Of a stretch of 45,798 nucleotides of DNA, positions 26,017 to 35,632 are shown in pieces. A model generated the notes under the pieces. It was not told where the DNA came from. It did no database searches and saw only the letters and a program-made list of their open reading frames with translations. The translations under genes were made by a program, and so were the position numbers. The DNA is from Lachnospiraceae bacterium (GTDB lineage Bacteria > Bacillota > Clostridia > Lachnospirales > Lachnospiraceae). The number at the start of each line of letters is the position of its first letter. Position 1 is the stretch's first letter. Location: assembly GCA_022797995.1 (NCBI GenBank), contig JAAWLQ010000002.1, forward strand, positions 1 through 45,798. The letters run 5' to 3'.

Positions 26017-28458
26017 ATGAATTTGAGGGCGATAAAGGGACCGGTGGTAATGTGGCAGACAGATAACAGAGGTTACAGGGATCCGGCGGCGTTCTGGCAT
26101 GAAGGCACGTGTTATCTATATTTCACTATGGTGGAGCAGGAAGGAGAAGAGCAGTATTTTTCGGTAGGATTGAGTAAGAGTGTTGACTTTGTTCAATGGA
26201 GCGAACCAGTGAGACTGACGGAAAGAGCTAAGGACAGGGAATATTCCAGGCCGGGAAATCTTTTTGAATTCAATGGCAGATATTATCTTTGTATTCAGAC
26301 TTATTGTAGGGAAAACGGGGAACTTTATGGAAATGAAAAAAGCCGTATTTATACGATGGAAACGGAGGACCTGGAACATTTCAAAGAACCGGTACTCCTA
26401 AAAGTAAAGGGAGATGACATACCGGAAGCGGATATGGGCAAGATAACTGAACCCTATCTGCTGCGGGATAGGGATGATTCAAATAAGATTTGGTGTTTCT
26501 ATAAACAGAATGGAATATCCTATTCCTGGTCTTACGATATGGAACACTGGATTTATGGGGGAAATATGGAATGTGGAGAAAATGTATGTGTATTGACGAT
26601 AAATGACGCATATTATCTGATGCATTCCCCGGAGAATGGAATTGGACTGCTGAAATCAAAAGACTTAGTGCATTTTGAGGAGGTGGGACCGGTGAAATTT
26701 CTGTCTCAGAGCAGGTGGCCCTGGGCAAAAGACCGGATTACTGCGGGATTTTTGCTGGATATGACGAAAGAACCAGAGGCAGGGTACTATGTACTGTTTT
26801 ACCATGGAGAAAATGAAAAGGGTGGAACCTTTCCTTTTGGAGCCAGTATTGGTATGGCGGTTACAAAGGATCTGAAGAATTATATCACCTTTGAAACGGA
26901 GGAACCAACTTATCCAAACTTTGGTAATATCTATGAAGGGGATTACTATAAGGGTATTCCCTATGACGAATATATAAACCATTCACAGGAGATTCCTCGG
27001 TCGACATATGAAAAACCAGTATTTGATATTCGGAATTTTGGCGCCGCGGCGGTACCGGGACGGGTGAACACGGCAGCTTTTCAGGCTGCGGCAGATGCCT
27101 GCCGTGATGCGGGCGGAGGAGTTATTCTGGTGCAGGACGGCAGTTATGTAACGGGAACTTTTTACTTGTATAACAATACCACCCTTTTTATTGCATCAAA
27201 TGCGTCTGTGGAAGCGACACGAGAAAGCGGCAGACTGAAAACGGCACTTGTGATAGCGGAGAAAGCAGATAATATTGTCATTACCGGAGGAGGAACTATT
27301 TGTGGAAATGGGGAATGGTTTGTTTATGAACCCAAACTGAAGCCGGCTTTGCTTCGCGGCGACAGACCATATCCCGCAACTCATCTGGCCCCCAGGGGAA
27401 CGGTGGACAGAATGTTGCCGGAGACTACTCTGCGCTATAATTACCGCCGCCGTATCCGTTTTTCGGAGGACAAGTATAACGAGAACGTGGGAAGTACACA
27501 GCGGCCGGGATTTATGGTGTATCTGAGAAACTGCTATAATGTGAAAGTTGAGAATATTGTACTTAAGGATTCCATGGCGTGGACACTGAACCTGTTTGCC
27601 TGTGAAGATGTGCTGGTAAAAGATGTGATTATCGACAATAATCGGCATGTCGCCAATACCGATGGAATCGACATTACCGGGAGCAGCCGGGTAAAAATAC
27701 ATCATTGTTTTGTATCCACGGCAGATGACGGAATCGTGGTAAAAAATCCGAAGGATACCGGAAGAGCGATGTCGGATATTCACATTTATGACTGTCATGT
27801 GATCACCGTGATGAATGCTTTTAAGATTGGTACTGAGACCAGGTGGGATATTTCGAATGTACTGGTGGAAAATTGTCATTTTTTCATGCCCGATATTTAT
27901 CCTGGAACCACATCGGGAATTGCCGTGGAGTCAGCGGATGGTAGTCATATTTGTGATGTGACGGTAAGAAATATCGAGATGGAACGGGTTACATGTCCCA
28001 TTTTCATCTGTCTGAATATACGAAATCGCTATCAAGAACCTTGTGGGGAGTCGGCGGAAAGTCCTTTTTGGGGTGGTGATATCCAGGGAATCAGGATAGA
28101 AAATGTCTGTGCCCATGGAGTGGAGGTTCCCAGTTTGATTTTCGGATTTGAAACAGAGGGAACAAATGGAGAGAAAATACGAAAGCCTGTAAAGGACATT
28201 ACAATCTGTCATTTTGAGGCTGTGTATCAAGACAATGAGGAAATTCTGGAGATACCGGAGACCGTGGAAGAATTTTTGTATGAATATCCGGAAAATAACC
28301 TTGTAGGAGATGTGGACGCGTGCGGATTATGGGTGAGACACTGTGATGGGTTAGTGTTGGAAGATATCCGGGTAGTTCCAAGAAGTATTAACAGGAGAGA
28401 GAAAATCAGACTATATGATGTGATTTTGACTTCTGAAAGGGCGAGAGATTTCAACTAA
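26017..28458 (+). CDS. Two-domain glycosidase: GH43-like propeller fused to GH28-like beta-helix
   Basis: 813-residue protein. The N-terminal part (about 1-300) looks like a five-bladed beta-propeller of the GH43/GH32 type: repeated blades and an early YRDPAAFW motif with a candidate catalytic Asp. The C-terminal part (from FDIRNFGA, about residue 345) is a right-handed beta-helix of the GH28 polygalacturonase family with NTDGIDI and the paired Asp motif ADDGIVVKN. The usual GHG motif is not evident (KIGTETRWD instead), so substrate may differ from polygalacturonan. No signal peptide: acts in the cytoplasm on imported oligosaccharides. The ATG at 26017 is preceded by GGAGAGGG; upstream frame discarded. 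Substrate likely pectin-related, unproven. Confidence 0.8.
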   Translation: MNLRAIKGPVVMWQTDNRGYRDPAAFWHEGTCYLYFTMVEQEGEEQYFSVGLSKSVDFVQWSEPVRLTERAKDREYSRPGNLFEFNGRYYLCIQTYCRENGELYGNEKSRIYTMETEDLEHFKEPVLLKVKGDDIPEADMGKITEPYLLRDRDDSNKIWCFYKQNGISYSWSYDMEHWIYGGNMECGENVCVLTINDAYYLMHSPENGIGLLKSKDLVHFEEVGPVKFLSQSRWPWAKDRITAGFLLDMTKEPEAGYYVLFYHGENEKGGTFPFGASIGMAVTKDLKNYITFETEEPTYPNFGNIYEGDYYKGIPYDEYINHSQEIPRSTYEKPVFDIRNFGAAAVPGRVNTAAFQAAADACRDAGGGVILVQDGSYVTGTFYLYNNTTLFIASNASVEATRESGRLKTALVIAEKADNIVITGGGTICGNGEWFVYEPKLKPALLRGDRPYPATHLAPRGTVDRMLPETTLRYNYRRRIRFSEDKYNENVGSTQRPGFMVYLRNCYNVKVENIVLKDSMAWTLNLFACEDVLVKDVIIDNNRHVANTDGIDITGSSRVKIHHCFVSTADDGIVVKNPKDTGRAMSDIHIYDCHVITVMNAFKIGTETRWDISNVLVENCHFFMPDIYPGTTSGIAVESADGSHICDVTVRNIEMERVTCPIFICLNIRNRYQEPCGESAESPFWGGDIQGIRIENVCAHGVEVPSLIFGFETEGTNGEKIRKPVKDITICHFEAVYQDNEEILEIPETVEEFLYEYPENNLVGDVDACGLWVRHCDGLVLEDIRVVPRSINRREKIRLYDVILTSERARDFN

Positions 28459-28505
28459 AAGATGATATCTGAAAATAGTACTTAGAATCAGTAAGGATGG
28501 AGAAT

Positions 28506-29981
28506 ATGATGAATAATAACAGGTATTACCAGAAATGTATAACTTTTGGCCGTGCTGCAGAAGGCCTGAGGGCTGATTTCCAGGAACAATTAAAGGAAAT
28601 GCAAGCTGAGATTGGATTTGAATATGTCCGTTTTCATGGAATTTTTCATGATGACATGGCAATTTACAGTGAGACTGAAGACGGGAAACCGATGTTGTGG
28701 TTTGGGTATTTAGATAAGTTGTTTGACTTTCTCCTTGAACAGGGGTTAAAACCTATGCTTGAACTGGGATTTGTTCCCACAAAGCTTGCGACGGTTCCTG
28801 ATACTATATTTTGGTGGCATGCAAACGGATGCCCGCCTATTGATTATGAGAAATGGGGATTTATGCTCAAAGGGATGCTTGAACATATGGCGGACAGGTA
28901 CGGTCTCGCTGAAATGAAGAACTGGTATTTTGAAGTGTGGAATGAACCAAATCTGACTTCCTTCTGGCGTGGTACCCAGGAAGAATATTTCAGATTGTAC
29001 GAAACCTCTGTTCATGTAATCAAATCCTTTTGCAAGGAATTAAAAGTTGGAGGACCTTCAACAAGCGGAGCTGACTTCAGGGAAGACCTGGCGTATCTAA
29101 AAGATTTTATCAGGTTTTGTAGCAGCAAAAATCTGCCGGTTGACTTTTTCTCTGCTCATCCATATCCTACATATTGGCCTTTAGATACGGCAGGAAATAA
29201 GCAAATGGGATACATGGGCAAGGATATATGTGCTGCGTTTTTTTCTAATATTAAAAACATTGTCCGCTGTTCGGCTTACCCAGATGCGGAAATTCATCTG
29301 ACAGAATGGAACTCGTCGCCAAGTCCCAGAGATCTGGTTCACGATACCTTGTTTGCCGCCTCATTTATTTTATATAATATAACGCAAAATTTTGGTAAAA
29401 TTGACTCCCTTGGATATTGGGCATTTACTGATATTTTCGAAGAAAACGGACCTGGGACGCAACCATTTCATGGCGGCTTTGGATTGATCAATTCCGACGG
29501 AATAAAAAAGTCATCTTATTGGGCGTATTGGTTTCTTTCACTGCTTGGTGATGAAATTATTGAAATTACCGACAAGTATATCATCACCAGACAGGAAGAA
29601 AATTATCAAATTATTGTCTGGAATTATTGCTACTATACGGAAGCGTTTGCGCAGGGAAACAGAAGCAGATTATCGCCGGCCAGTTATAATGAAGTGTTTC
29701 ATAATAAACTGGAAAGTATATTATTAACCATTAATTTGAGCGGCGAATATAAACAGACATTATATATCCTTGACGAATACACGTCAGCATTGCAGAACTG
29801 GATAAACATAGGGGCGCCTCAGTATATGACACCTGCTCAGGTAAAGCTGTTAAAAAACCAAAGCAGGCCTTCTGAAATAGTTACTGTTATTTCAGAATTT
29901 AAGTTAAATATAGACTTGAAACCACATGAAGTCCGCATGTTTATATTAAGTAAAAATAGCGCACAGGATTTTGCAGTTTGA
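28506..29981 (+). CDS. GH39-like glycoside hydrolase
   Basis: 491-residue (beta/alpha)8-barrel enzyme of GH39 type (known members include beta-xylosidases and alpha-L-iduronidases). The acid/base Glu is in FEVWNEPNL (about residue 148) and the nucleophile Glu in IHLTEWNSS (about 265). N-terminal FGRAAEGLRADFQEQL and FRFHG-like blocks also fit. No signal peptide, so cytoplasmic. ATG 28506 or 28509 follow GGATGGAG; an ATG at 28497 overlaps that site. By eye it is more A/T-rich than its neighbours, especially in the last third, which hints at separate acquisition (not measured). It lies 47 bases after the GH43-like/GH28 gene and just before the GH38 gene. Confidence 0.82.
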   Translation: MMNNNRYYQKCITFGRAAEGLRADFQEQLKEMQAEIGFEYVRFHGIFHDDMAIYSETEDGKPMLWFGYLDKLFDFLLEQGLKPMLELGFVPTKLATVPDTIFWWHANGCPPIDYEKWGFMLKGMLEHMADRYGLAEMKNWYFEVWNEPNLTSFWRGTQEEYFRLYETSVHVIKSFCKELKVGGPSTSGADFREDLAYLKDFIRFCSSKNLPVDFFSAHPYPTYWPLDTAGNKQMGYMGKDICAAFFSNIKNIVRCSAYPDAEIHLTEWNSSPSPRDLVHDTLFAASFILYNITQNFGKIDSLGYWAFTDIFEENGPGTQPFHGGFGLINSDGIKKSSYWAYWFLSLLGDEIIEITDKYIITRQEENYQIIVWNYCYYTEAFAQGNRSRLSPASYNEVFHNKLESILLTINLSGEYKQTLYILDEYTSALQNWINIGAPQYMTPAQVKLLKNQSRPSEIVTVISEFKLNIDLKPHEVRMFILSKNSAQDFAV

Positions 29982-30017
29982 GGACAGTCAATACAGATTG
30001 AGGGTGACTTGAAGGTT

Positions 30018-33000
30018 ATGATGAATACAAATTTTCTGGATGATAGAAATCTAAAGTTAATTCATATTGTGAAGGAACTGATTTATTCGGACAGGACAGA
30101 TATCCATACCATTCGGATGGCCAGAACGGGAAGGCGCATTCAAAGCCCGGAGGAGCTGAGCGAACAGGAGTGGACCGTGTCGGACGGGGAACCTGTCTGG
30201 GGTGGAAATAATGAATACTATTGGTTCCGGTTCGAGGCGGTCATTCCGGACAGCTGTCAGGGGAAGACCGTTGTACTGGAGATTACCACCGGCAGGGAAG
30301 GACAGTGGGATGCCACAAATCCGCAGTTTCTGGCCTATGTGAACGGAAAAGTCAGACAGGGGCTGGATGTGAATCACAGGGAAATTCTCCTGACCGAAAG
30401 CGCGGAGGCAGGGGAAAGGTTCAGAATCGATTTGTCTGCCTTTACGGGAACGCAGAATTTCAGGCTGCATCTGCATGTGGAGCTGCGGGTTCTCCATCGC
30501 GACATTGAAAAGTATTATTATGATTTATGGGTTCCTTATCAGGTGGGATATCTTCTGGAGCGAGAGCAGACGGAAGCCCTTGAGATTTCGGAATGCATTA
30601 CGGAGTCTCTGAATCTGTTGGATCTGCGGCGGGAATATTCGGCTTCTTTTTACGAAAGTCTGCGGCGGGCACAGGATTATCTGCAGCAGGAATTCTATGA
30701 GAAAAAATGTGGAAAGTCCAAAGAAATCATTTATGCGGTGGGGCATACTCACATTGATATCGCATGGCTGTGGACGCTGGCGGTGACGGCGGATAAGTCC
30801 GTCAGAAGCTTTGCCACCGCTTTGGAGCTGATGCGCCAGTATCCGGAATTTATCTTCATGTCCAGCCAGCCCCAGCTGTATCTGTATGTGAAGGAGAACG
30901 CTCCCGAAGTGTACGAAGAGATAAAGAGCAGGGTAAAGCAGGGACGCTGGGAGGCGGAGGGCGGCATGTTCGTGGAGGCCGACTGCAATCTGGCGTCCGG
31001 GGAATCGCTGGTCCGTCAATTCCTGTATGGGAAGAGGTTCTTCCGGGAGGAATTCGGCGTGGAGAATGAGATTCTATGGCTGCCGGATGTGTTCGGCTAT
31101 TCCGCCGCGCTCCCGCAGATAATGAGAAAATGTGGAATCCGCTATTTTATGACCACCAAAATCAGCTGGAACGAAACCAACAAGATACCCTATGATACCT
31201 TTCTGTGGCAGGGAATAGACGGCACCCGGATTCTGACCCATTTTATCTGTGCTAAGGACTATTATCATTATCCCGTGGCTTTCGAGGAGAAGAAAAGGCC
31301 GGAGCATTTTACCACCTATAACGGGTATCTGAATCCCTCTCAGATCAAGGGGACCTGGAAACGCTACAGCCAGAAGAGATTGAATGACAGCGCGTTGATA
31401 TGCTATGGACATGGGGACGGAGGCGGCGGAACCACGCGGGATATGCTGGAAAATCAGAGGCGTATTGCAAAAGGAATTCCCGGCTGTCCCCGGACGAAGG
31501 TGAGTACGGCCCTGGAGTTTTTCCGACATCTGGAAGAGGAAACCGATGGAAAGAAAACACTGCCACTGTGGGCTGGAGAGCTGTACCTGGAGTATCACCG
31601 GGGCACCTATACATCCATGGCGCGAAATAAACGATATAACCGGCAGGCGGAATTTCTGCTGCACAATTTGGAAGCACTGCATACCATCGGTCTTTTGAAC
31701 CGAAAGACAGCATACCCGGGACAGAAGCTGGAGGAGCTTTGGAAGATTGTGTTGAAGAATCAGTTCCACGATATCCTGCCGGGCTCCGGTATCCGCGAGA
31801 TATACGAAGACTCAAAAAGGGAATACGAACAGGTTCTGAGAGAAGGATATGCCCTGGAGGCCCGGGCTATGGGACTGCTGACAGAGGCGGTGGAGGCCGG
31901 AGAAGGAGAGTTGGTCGTCTTTAACCGGAATGGGTTTGCCGCATCCGACTATGTGTATGTGGAGAATCCGGAAACGGTTCCCCTGAACCTGGAACGGACA
32001 TGGGACGGAAAAGGAATTCTGTACGTAAAGGATGTTCCGGCGCTGGGGTACAGGACAATATCAGACGCCGGAGAAAGCGGTGCGCGCGGATTCCTGCAGG
32101 TGACCACAGATACGGTGGAGACAGAGGACTTGAAAGTGACACTGAACAAAGCCGGTCAGTTTACCTCTGTCTATGACAAAAAGGAACAACGGGAGCTGCT
32201 TTCTCCAGGGCAGTGCGGCAACCGGCTGGTGACATACGAGGACCGTCCTCACAATTATGACGCCTGGGATATCAATGACTATTATACATTAAAGGCATGG
32301 CCCCTGGATGAAGAGGCGGAAATCAGCATTCTGGAGCAGAATGCAATGCGGGCGGTGCTGCGTGTACACAGAAAGTATCTCGATTCCACCATTGTACAGG
32401 ACCTGATTTTTTATCACGAGGGAACGCGCATTGATGTGGTAAATCATGTGGACTGGAAGGAGAAAAATATCCTGCTTCGGAGCCTTATTCCGGTTGACAT
32501 TCATGCGGAACAGGCTTCTTATGAAATCCAGTATGGAAATGTGCAGCGCTCCACCTATTACAATACCTCCTGGGAGCAGGCGAAATTTGAGGTCTGTGCC
32601 CATAAGTGGATTGATCTGTCCGAGGATGGGTATGGCGTGAGTGTGCTGAATGACTGTAAATACGGATATGACATACATGACGGAGTGATAGGCCTGACCA
32701 TGCTGAAATCAGCAGTGTATCCCAATCCGGATGCGGATAAGGAGCAGCATGAGTTTGCATATTCCATTGTGTTGCACAGAGGGGGATGGCGGGAAAATGA
32801 AACCATACAGAAGGCTTATCTGTTCAATAATCCGCTGACAGCCCGGAAGAAGGAACAGGCCGGAGGAACGCTGCCCGGGAGATTTTCATTTGCGGAAATC
32901 GACCGGAAGAATGTGGTGATCGAGGTGTTGAAAATGGCCGAGGACGGGGATGGAGTGATTCTCAGACTGTACGAGGCCTTCAACAGGAGGACCCATGCGG

Positions 33001-33143
33001 CATTGCGGCTTGCGGAGCCGGTTCGGAAAGCGGCGGAATGTGACATGCTGGAACAGGAAGAGAAAATCCTGCAGGCAGAGGGAAGCGTATTGCGTCTGAT
33101 TTTTGAGCCTTATGAGATTAAAACTTTGAAAATCCACTTTTGA
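30018..33143 (+). CDS. Alpha-mannosidase, GH38
   Basis: 1041-residue retaining alpha-mannosidase. GH38 signs: the metal-binding GHTHIDIAWLWT (about 246-257), the nucleophile Asp in LWLPDVFGYSAALPQI (about 355-370), a further metal His in CYGHGDGGGG, and FHDILPGSGI. A long C-terminal beta-rich part follows, as in bacterial GH38 enzymes of about 1,000 aa. The N-terminal 200 residues form a galactose-binding-like jelly roll. No signal peptide. ATG at 30018 or 30021, with GAAGG just upstream. Acts presumably on mannose-containing glycans brought in by the ABC system; together with the GH28-like and GH39 genes it suggests mixed plant or host glycans. Confidence 0.92.
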   Translation: MMNTNFLDDRNLKLIHIVKELIYSDRTDIHTIRMARTGRRIQSPEELSEQEWTVSDGEPVWGGNNEYYWFRFEAVIPDSCQGKTVVLEITTGREGQWDATNPQFLAYVNGKVRQGLDVNHREILLTESAEAGERFRIDLSAFTGTQNFRLHLHVELRVLHRDIEKYYYDLWVPYQVGYLLEREQTEALEISECITESLNLLDLRREYSASFYESLRRAQDYLQQEFYEKKCGKSKEIIYAVGHTHIDIAWLWTLAVTADKSVRSFATALELMRQYPEFIFMSSQPQLYLYVKENAPEVYEEIKSRVKQGRWEAEGGMFVEADCNLASGESLVRQFLYGKRFFREEFGVENEILWLPDVFGYSAALPQIMRKCGIRYFMTTKISWNETNKIPYDTFLWQGIDGTRILTHFICAKDYYHYPVAFEEKKRPEHFTTYNGYLNPSQIKGTWKRYSQKRLNDSALICYGHGDGGGGTTRDMLENQRRIAKGIPGCPRTKVSTALEFFRHLEEETDGKKTLPLWAGELYLEYHRGTYTSMARNKRYNRQAEFLLHNLEALHTIGLLNRKTAYPGQKLEELWKIVLKNQFHDILPGSGIREIYEDSKREYEQVLREGYALEARAMGLLTEAVEAGEGELVVFNRNGFAASDYVYVENPETVPLNLERTWDGKGILYVKDVPALGYRTISDAGESGARGFLQVTTDTVETEDLKVTLNKAGQFTSVYDKKEQRELLSPGQCGNRLVTYEDRPHNYDAWDINDYYTLKAWPLDEEAEISILEQNAMRAVLRVHRKYLDSTIVQDLIFYHEGTRIDVVNHVDWKEKNILLRSLIPVDIHAEQASYEIQYGNVQRSTYYNTSWEQAKFEVCAHKWIDLSEDGYGVSVLNDCKYGYDIHDGVIGLTMLKSAVYPNPDADKEQHEFAYSIVLHRGGWRENETIQKAYLFNNPLTARKKEQAGGTLPGRFSFAEIDRKNVVIEVLKMAEDGDGVILRLYEAFNRRTHAALRLAEPVRKAAECDMLEQEEKILQAEGSVLRLIFEPYEIKTLKIHF

Positions 33144-33166
33144 GGTGTGGGGTAATGATACAAATT

Positions 33167-33211
33167 CCGGCAGAAATGATTCCGGCTTGTTTCAGGCCGG
33201 AAAACTGCCGG
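33167..33211 (+). terminator. Nested hairpin after GH38 gene
   Basis: Outer CCGGCAG (33167-33173) with CTGCCGG (33205-33211) and inner TTCCGGC (33180-33186) with GCCGGAA (33196-33202). No T tract follows, so termination is uncertain. Confidence 0.5.
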
Positions 33212-33277
33212 TAAAGTTATAAGCGTTGAGGCAAAGTTCTGGTTCTTACCGGGGGAGGATAGGAAAAAGGTGAGATC

Positions 33278-34669
33278 ATGTTAAAAAAAATTCGGTTATA
33301 TGACAGAAATAAAGTAGACTTCGGCACATTGCTGTACCCGTCCCCACAAATGTCCGCTCTATTGTTTCCGATTATTGTGGAACAGCTGTTGAATTCTCTG
33401 ATGGGTATGGTGGATACCATAATGGTCAGCAATGTGGGAAGCGAGGCCATTTCAGCCGTATCGCTGGTAGACTCTCTCAACAGTATGATTATTCTGATAT
33501 TTTCGGCCATGGCTTCCGGTGCGGTTATCTTATGCTCTCAGTATATCGGCCACGGGGATTATAAGACAGGAAATGAAACGGCAAGGCAGGTGGTATTGAC
33601 AGTTTTGACCTGTGCTGTTACAGTAACTGTGATGGGCCTGTTTTTTCGAAAGGGCCTGCTTCGGCTGATATTCGGGAAGATTGAGCCGACAGTGATGGAG
33701 AATGCGCTGTGCTACTTTTCCATAACAGCCCTTTCTTATCCTTTTCTGGCATTGTTCCAGGCGGGTTCGGCATTCTTGAGGGCGGGCGGGAATTCCGCAT
33801 GTCCGATGAAGATATCCGTGTGTTCCAACGGGTTGAATGTGGTGGGGAATCTGATTTTTATCTTTGGTCTTGACATGGGCGTGTCAGGGGCGGCCCTTGG
33901 CACACTGCTTTCCCGCATTTTCAGCGTGATAGCGGTTATGATTTTTCTGAGAAGGCCGGGACAGGCCATTGTGCTCAGGGACTACTTTTCCATCCGCCCG
34001 GATTTTCCCCTGATTGCCCGGGTGCTGAAAATAGGGGTGCCGACGGGGATAGAGAACGGTATGTTTCAGTTCGGAAAGCTGATCATTCAGTCTACTGTTT
34101 CCGCCATGGGAACAATGGCCATTGCGGCCCAGGCTGTGACGAATATTCTGGAATATATCAGCGGGATTTTCGGGATTGGTGTGGGTATCGGACTGATGAC
34201 CATGGTGGCGCAGGCGCTGGGGGCCGGACGGAAGGAGGAAGCCAGGTACTACATAGTGAAATGTACGAAGCTGGGGTTCGCCGGGACGTTGCTTTCCTGC
34301 ATTCTGATGTTCGCATTGACAGGGCCGATACTGCGGCTGGCGGGAACGGAGGAGGCCAGTGCGGCCTTATGCATGGAAATGATGGTGATGATAACCCTTG
34401 TAAAACCTCTGCTGTGGCCCTTGTCTTTTGTCCCTGACTATGGCCTGCAGGCAGGGGGAGATGTGCGGTTTTCCATGATTATGTCCACGCTCTCCATGTG
34501 GGGAGCAAGGGTGGCGCTGTGCGTGTTCCTGGTGAAAACATTTCAGATGGGTCCCCAGGCGGTATGGTACGGAATGTTTTTGGACTGGGGTGTGAGAAGC
34601 ATTATTTTTACGCTGAGGTTCCTCAGTGGAAAATGGATTCATGTAGAATACAGAGAGAGGAAGGTATGA
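33278..34669 (+). CDS. MATE family efflux transporter
   Basis: 463-residue inner-membrane protein with about twelve hydrophobic segments in two related halves. MATE pumps export drugs or metabolites driven by Na+ or H+. The N-terminal half has the family IVEQLLNSLMGMVDTIMVSN stretch and the second half repeats the pattern (IENGMFQFGKLIIQSTVSAM). The ATG at 33278 has AGGTG upstream. It ends nine bases before the AEC gene, so the two are likely one transcript. The substrate is unknown. There is no clear functional link to the glycosidases upstream, from which it is separated by a hairpin. Confidence 0.92.
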   Translation: MLKKIRLYDRNKVDFGTLLYPSPQMSALLFPIIVEQLLNSLMGMVDTIMVSNVGSEAISAVSLVDSLNSMIILIFSAMASGAVILCSQYIGHGDYKTGNETARQVVLTVLTCAVTVTVMGLFFRKGLLRLIFGKIEPTVMENALCYFSITALSYPFLALFQAGSAFLRAGGNSACPMKISVCSNGLNVVGNLIFIFGLDMGVSGAALGTLLSRIFSVIAVMIFLRRPGQAIVLRDYFSIRPDFPLIARVLKIGVPTGIENGMFQFGKLIIQSTVSAMGTMAIAAQAVTNILEYISGIFGIGVGIGLMTMVAQALGAGRKEEARYYIVKCTKLGFAGTLLSCILMFALTGPILRLAGTEEASAALCMEMMVMITLVKPLLWPLSFVPDYGLQAGGDVRFSMIMSTLSMWGARVALCVFLVKTFQMGPQAVWYGMFLDWGVRSIIFTLRFLSGKWIHVEYRERKV

Positions 34670-34678
34670 CAGGCGGCT

Positions 34679-35617
34679 ATGACTCATTTTCTGACGGCGG
34701 TAAACGCGGTAATTCCATTTTTGATTTATATTACATTCGGGTATGGTGTAAAGGCTTCGGGGATGATGGACGAAGCCTTTGCACGGAGGCTTAACAAGCT
34801 GATTTTTCAGGCTTTTTTCCCGATTATGATGTTCTACAATCTGTATCAGACCCAGGAGACGCCCATGCGGATGGGCAGGCTGGTGGTTGTGGGCATTGCG
34901 GGGGAAGTAGTACTGATTGCGCTGCTTCTGGCGGTTGTCCCCCGGCTTGTAAAGGAAAATGACCGGAGAGGCGTACTGATTCAGGCGGTCTACAGAAGCA
35001 ATTTTGTGCTGTTTGCCGTTCCGCTGACGGAGAGCATTTTCGGACCATCCGGACTCACCGTCGCCTCCATGATGGTGGCGATTGTCGTTCCCTTTTACGG
35101 CGCAACGGCAGTGATTATACTGGAACACTTCCGGGGCGGCAGCTTCCACTTCGGGAAATTGTTGATCAAGGTGCTGACCAATCCCATGATTGTGGGCGCC
35201 ATTGTGGGAGGAATCTTCCTGCTGCTGGGGATCCGGCTTCCGGCCTGTGTTGAAAAACCGGTGTCCCAGTTCTCCGCCGCCACCACTCCGCTGGCACTGT
35301 TTATCCTGGGAGGGACTCTGCAGTTCTCTTCCCTGAAAAGTAATCTGCGGGTTATTATACCTGCAGTTTTCATGAAGCTTGTATTGATACCCGCTGTCAT
35401 GATAGCGGTATCCATAGCGGTGGGCATGGAACCGTTGGAGCGCTTTGTGCTGCTGACCATGTTCGCCACGCCTACCGCGGCAGCCTCCTTCCCCATGGCA
35501 CAGAACATGGGCGGGGATGGCAAACTGGCCGGGGAGCTGGTGGTGTGCAGTACCCTTGTGTCCGTTGTGACTATTTTCCTCTGGGTGTTCGGGCTGAAGT
35601 CTGCGGGGTTGATTTGA
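34679..35617 (+). CDS. AEC family transporter
   Basis: 312-residue permease of the auxin efflux carrier family, whose bacterial members move organic acids such as malate or malonate. About ten membrane segments, with FFPIMMFYNLYQT in the first half and FATPTAAASFPMAQNMGGD in the second, the latter typical of the family. It starts nine bases after the MATE stop; the upstream GGAAGG is 13 bases away. It is convergent with the RelQ-like gene with only 15 bases between stops, and I see no clear terminator between them. Confidence 0.9.
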   Translation: MTHFLTAVNAVIPFLIYITFGYGVKASGMMDEAFARRLNKLIFQAFFPIMMFYNLYQTQETPMRMGRLVVVGIAGEVVLIALLLAVVPRLVKENDRRGVLIQAVYRSNFVLFAVPLTESIFGPSGLTVASMMVAIVVPFYGATAVIILEHFRGGSFHFGKLLIKVLTNPMIVGAIVGGIFLLLGIRLPACVEKPVSQFSAATTPLALFILGGTLQFSSLKSNLRVIIPAVFMKLVLIPAVMIAVSIAVGMEPLERFVLLTMFATPTAAASFPMAQNMGGDGKLAGELVVCSTLVSVVTIFLWVFGLKSAGLI

Positions 35618-35632
35618 GATTTTATTTGCTCT

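Noticed and set aside
34665-34794. Alternative frame starting at ATG 34665 that overlaps the MATE stop
   Set aside because: It is out of frame with the AEC protein and has no family features; the frame from 34679 has a complete transporter.
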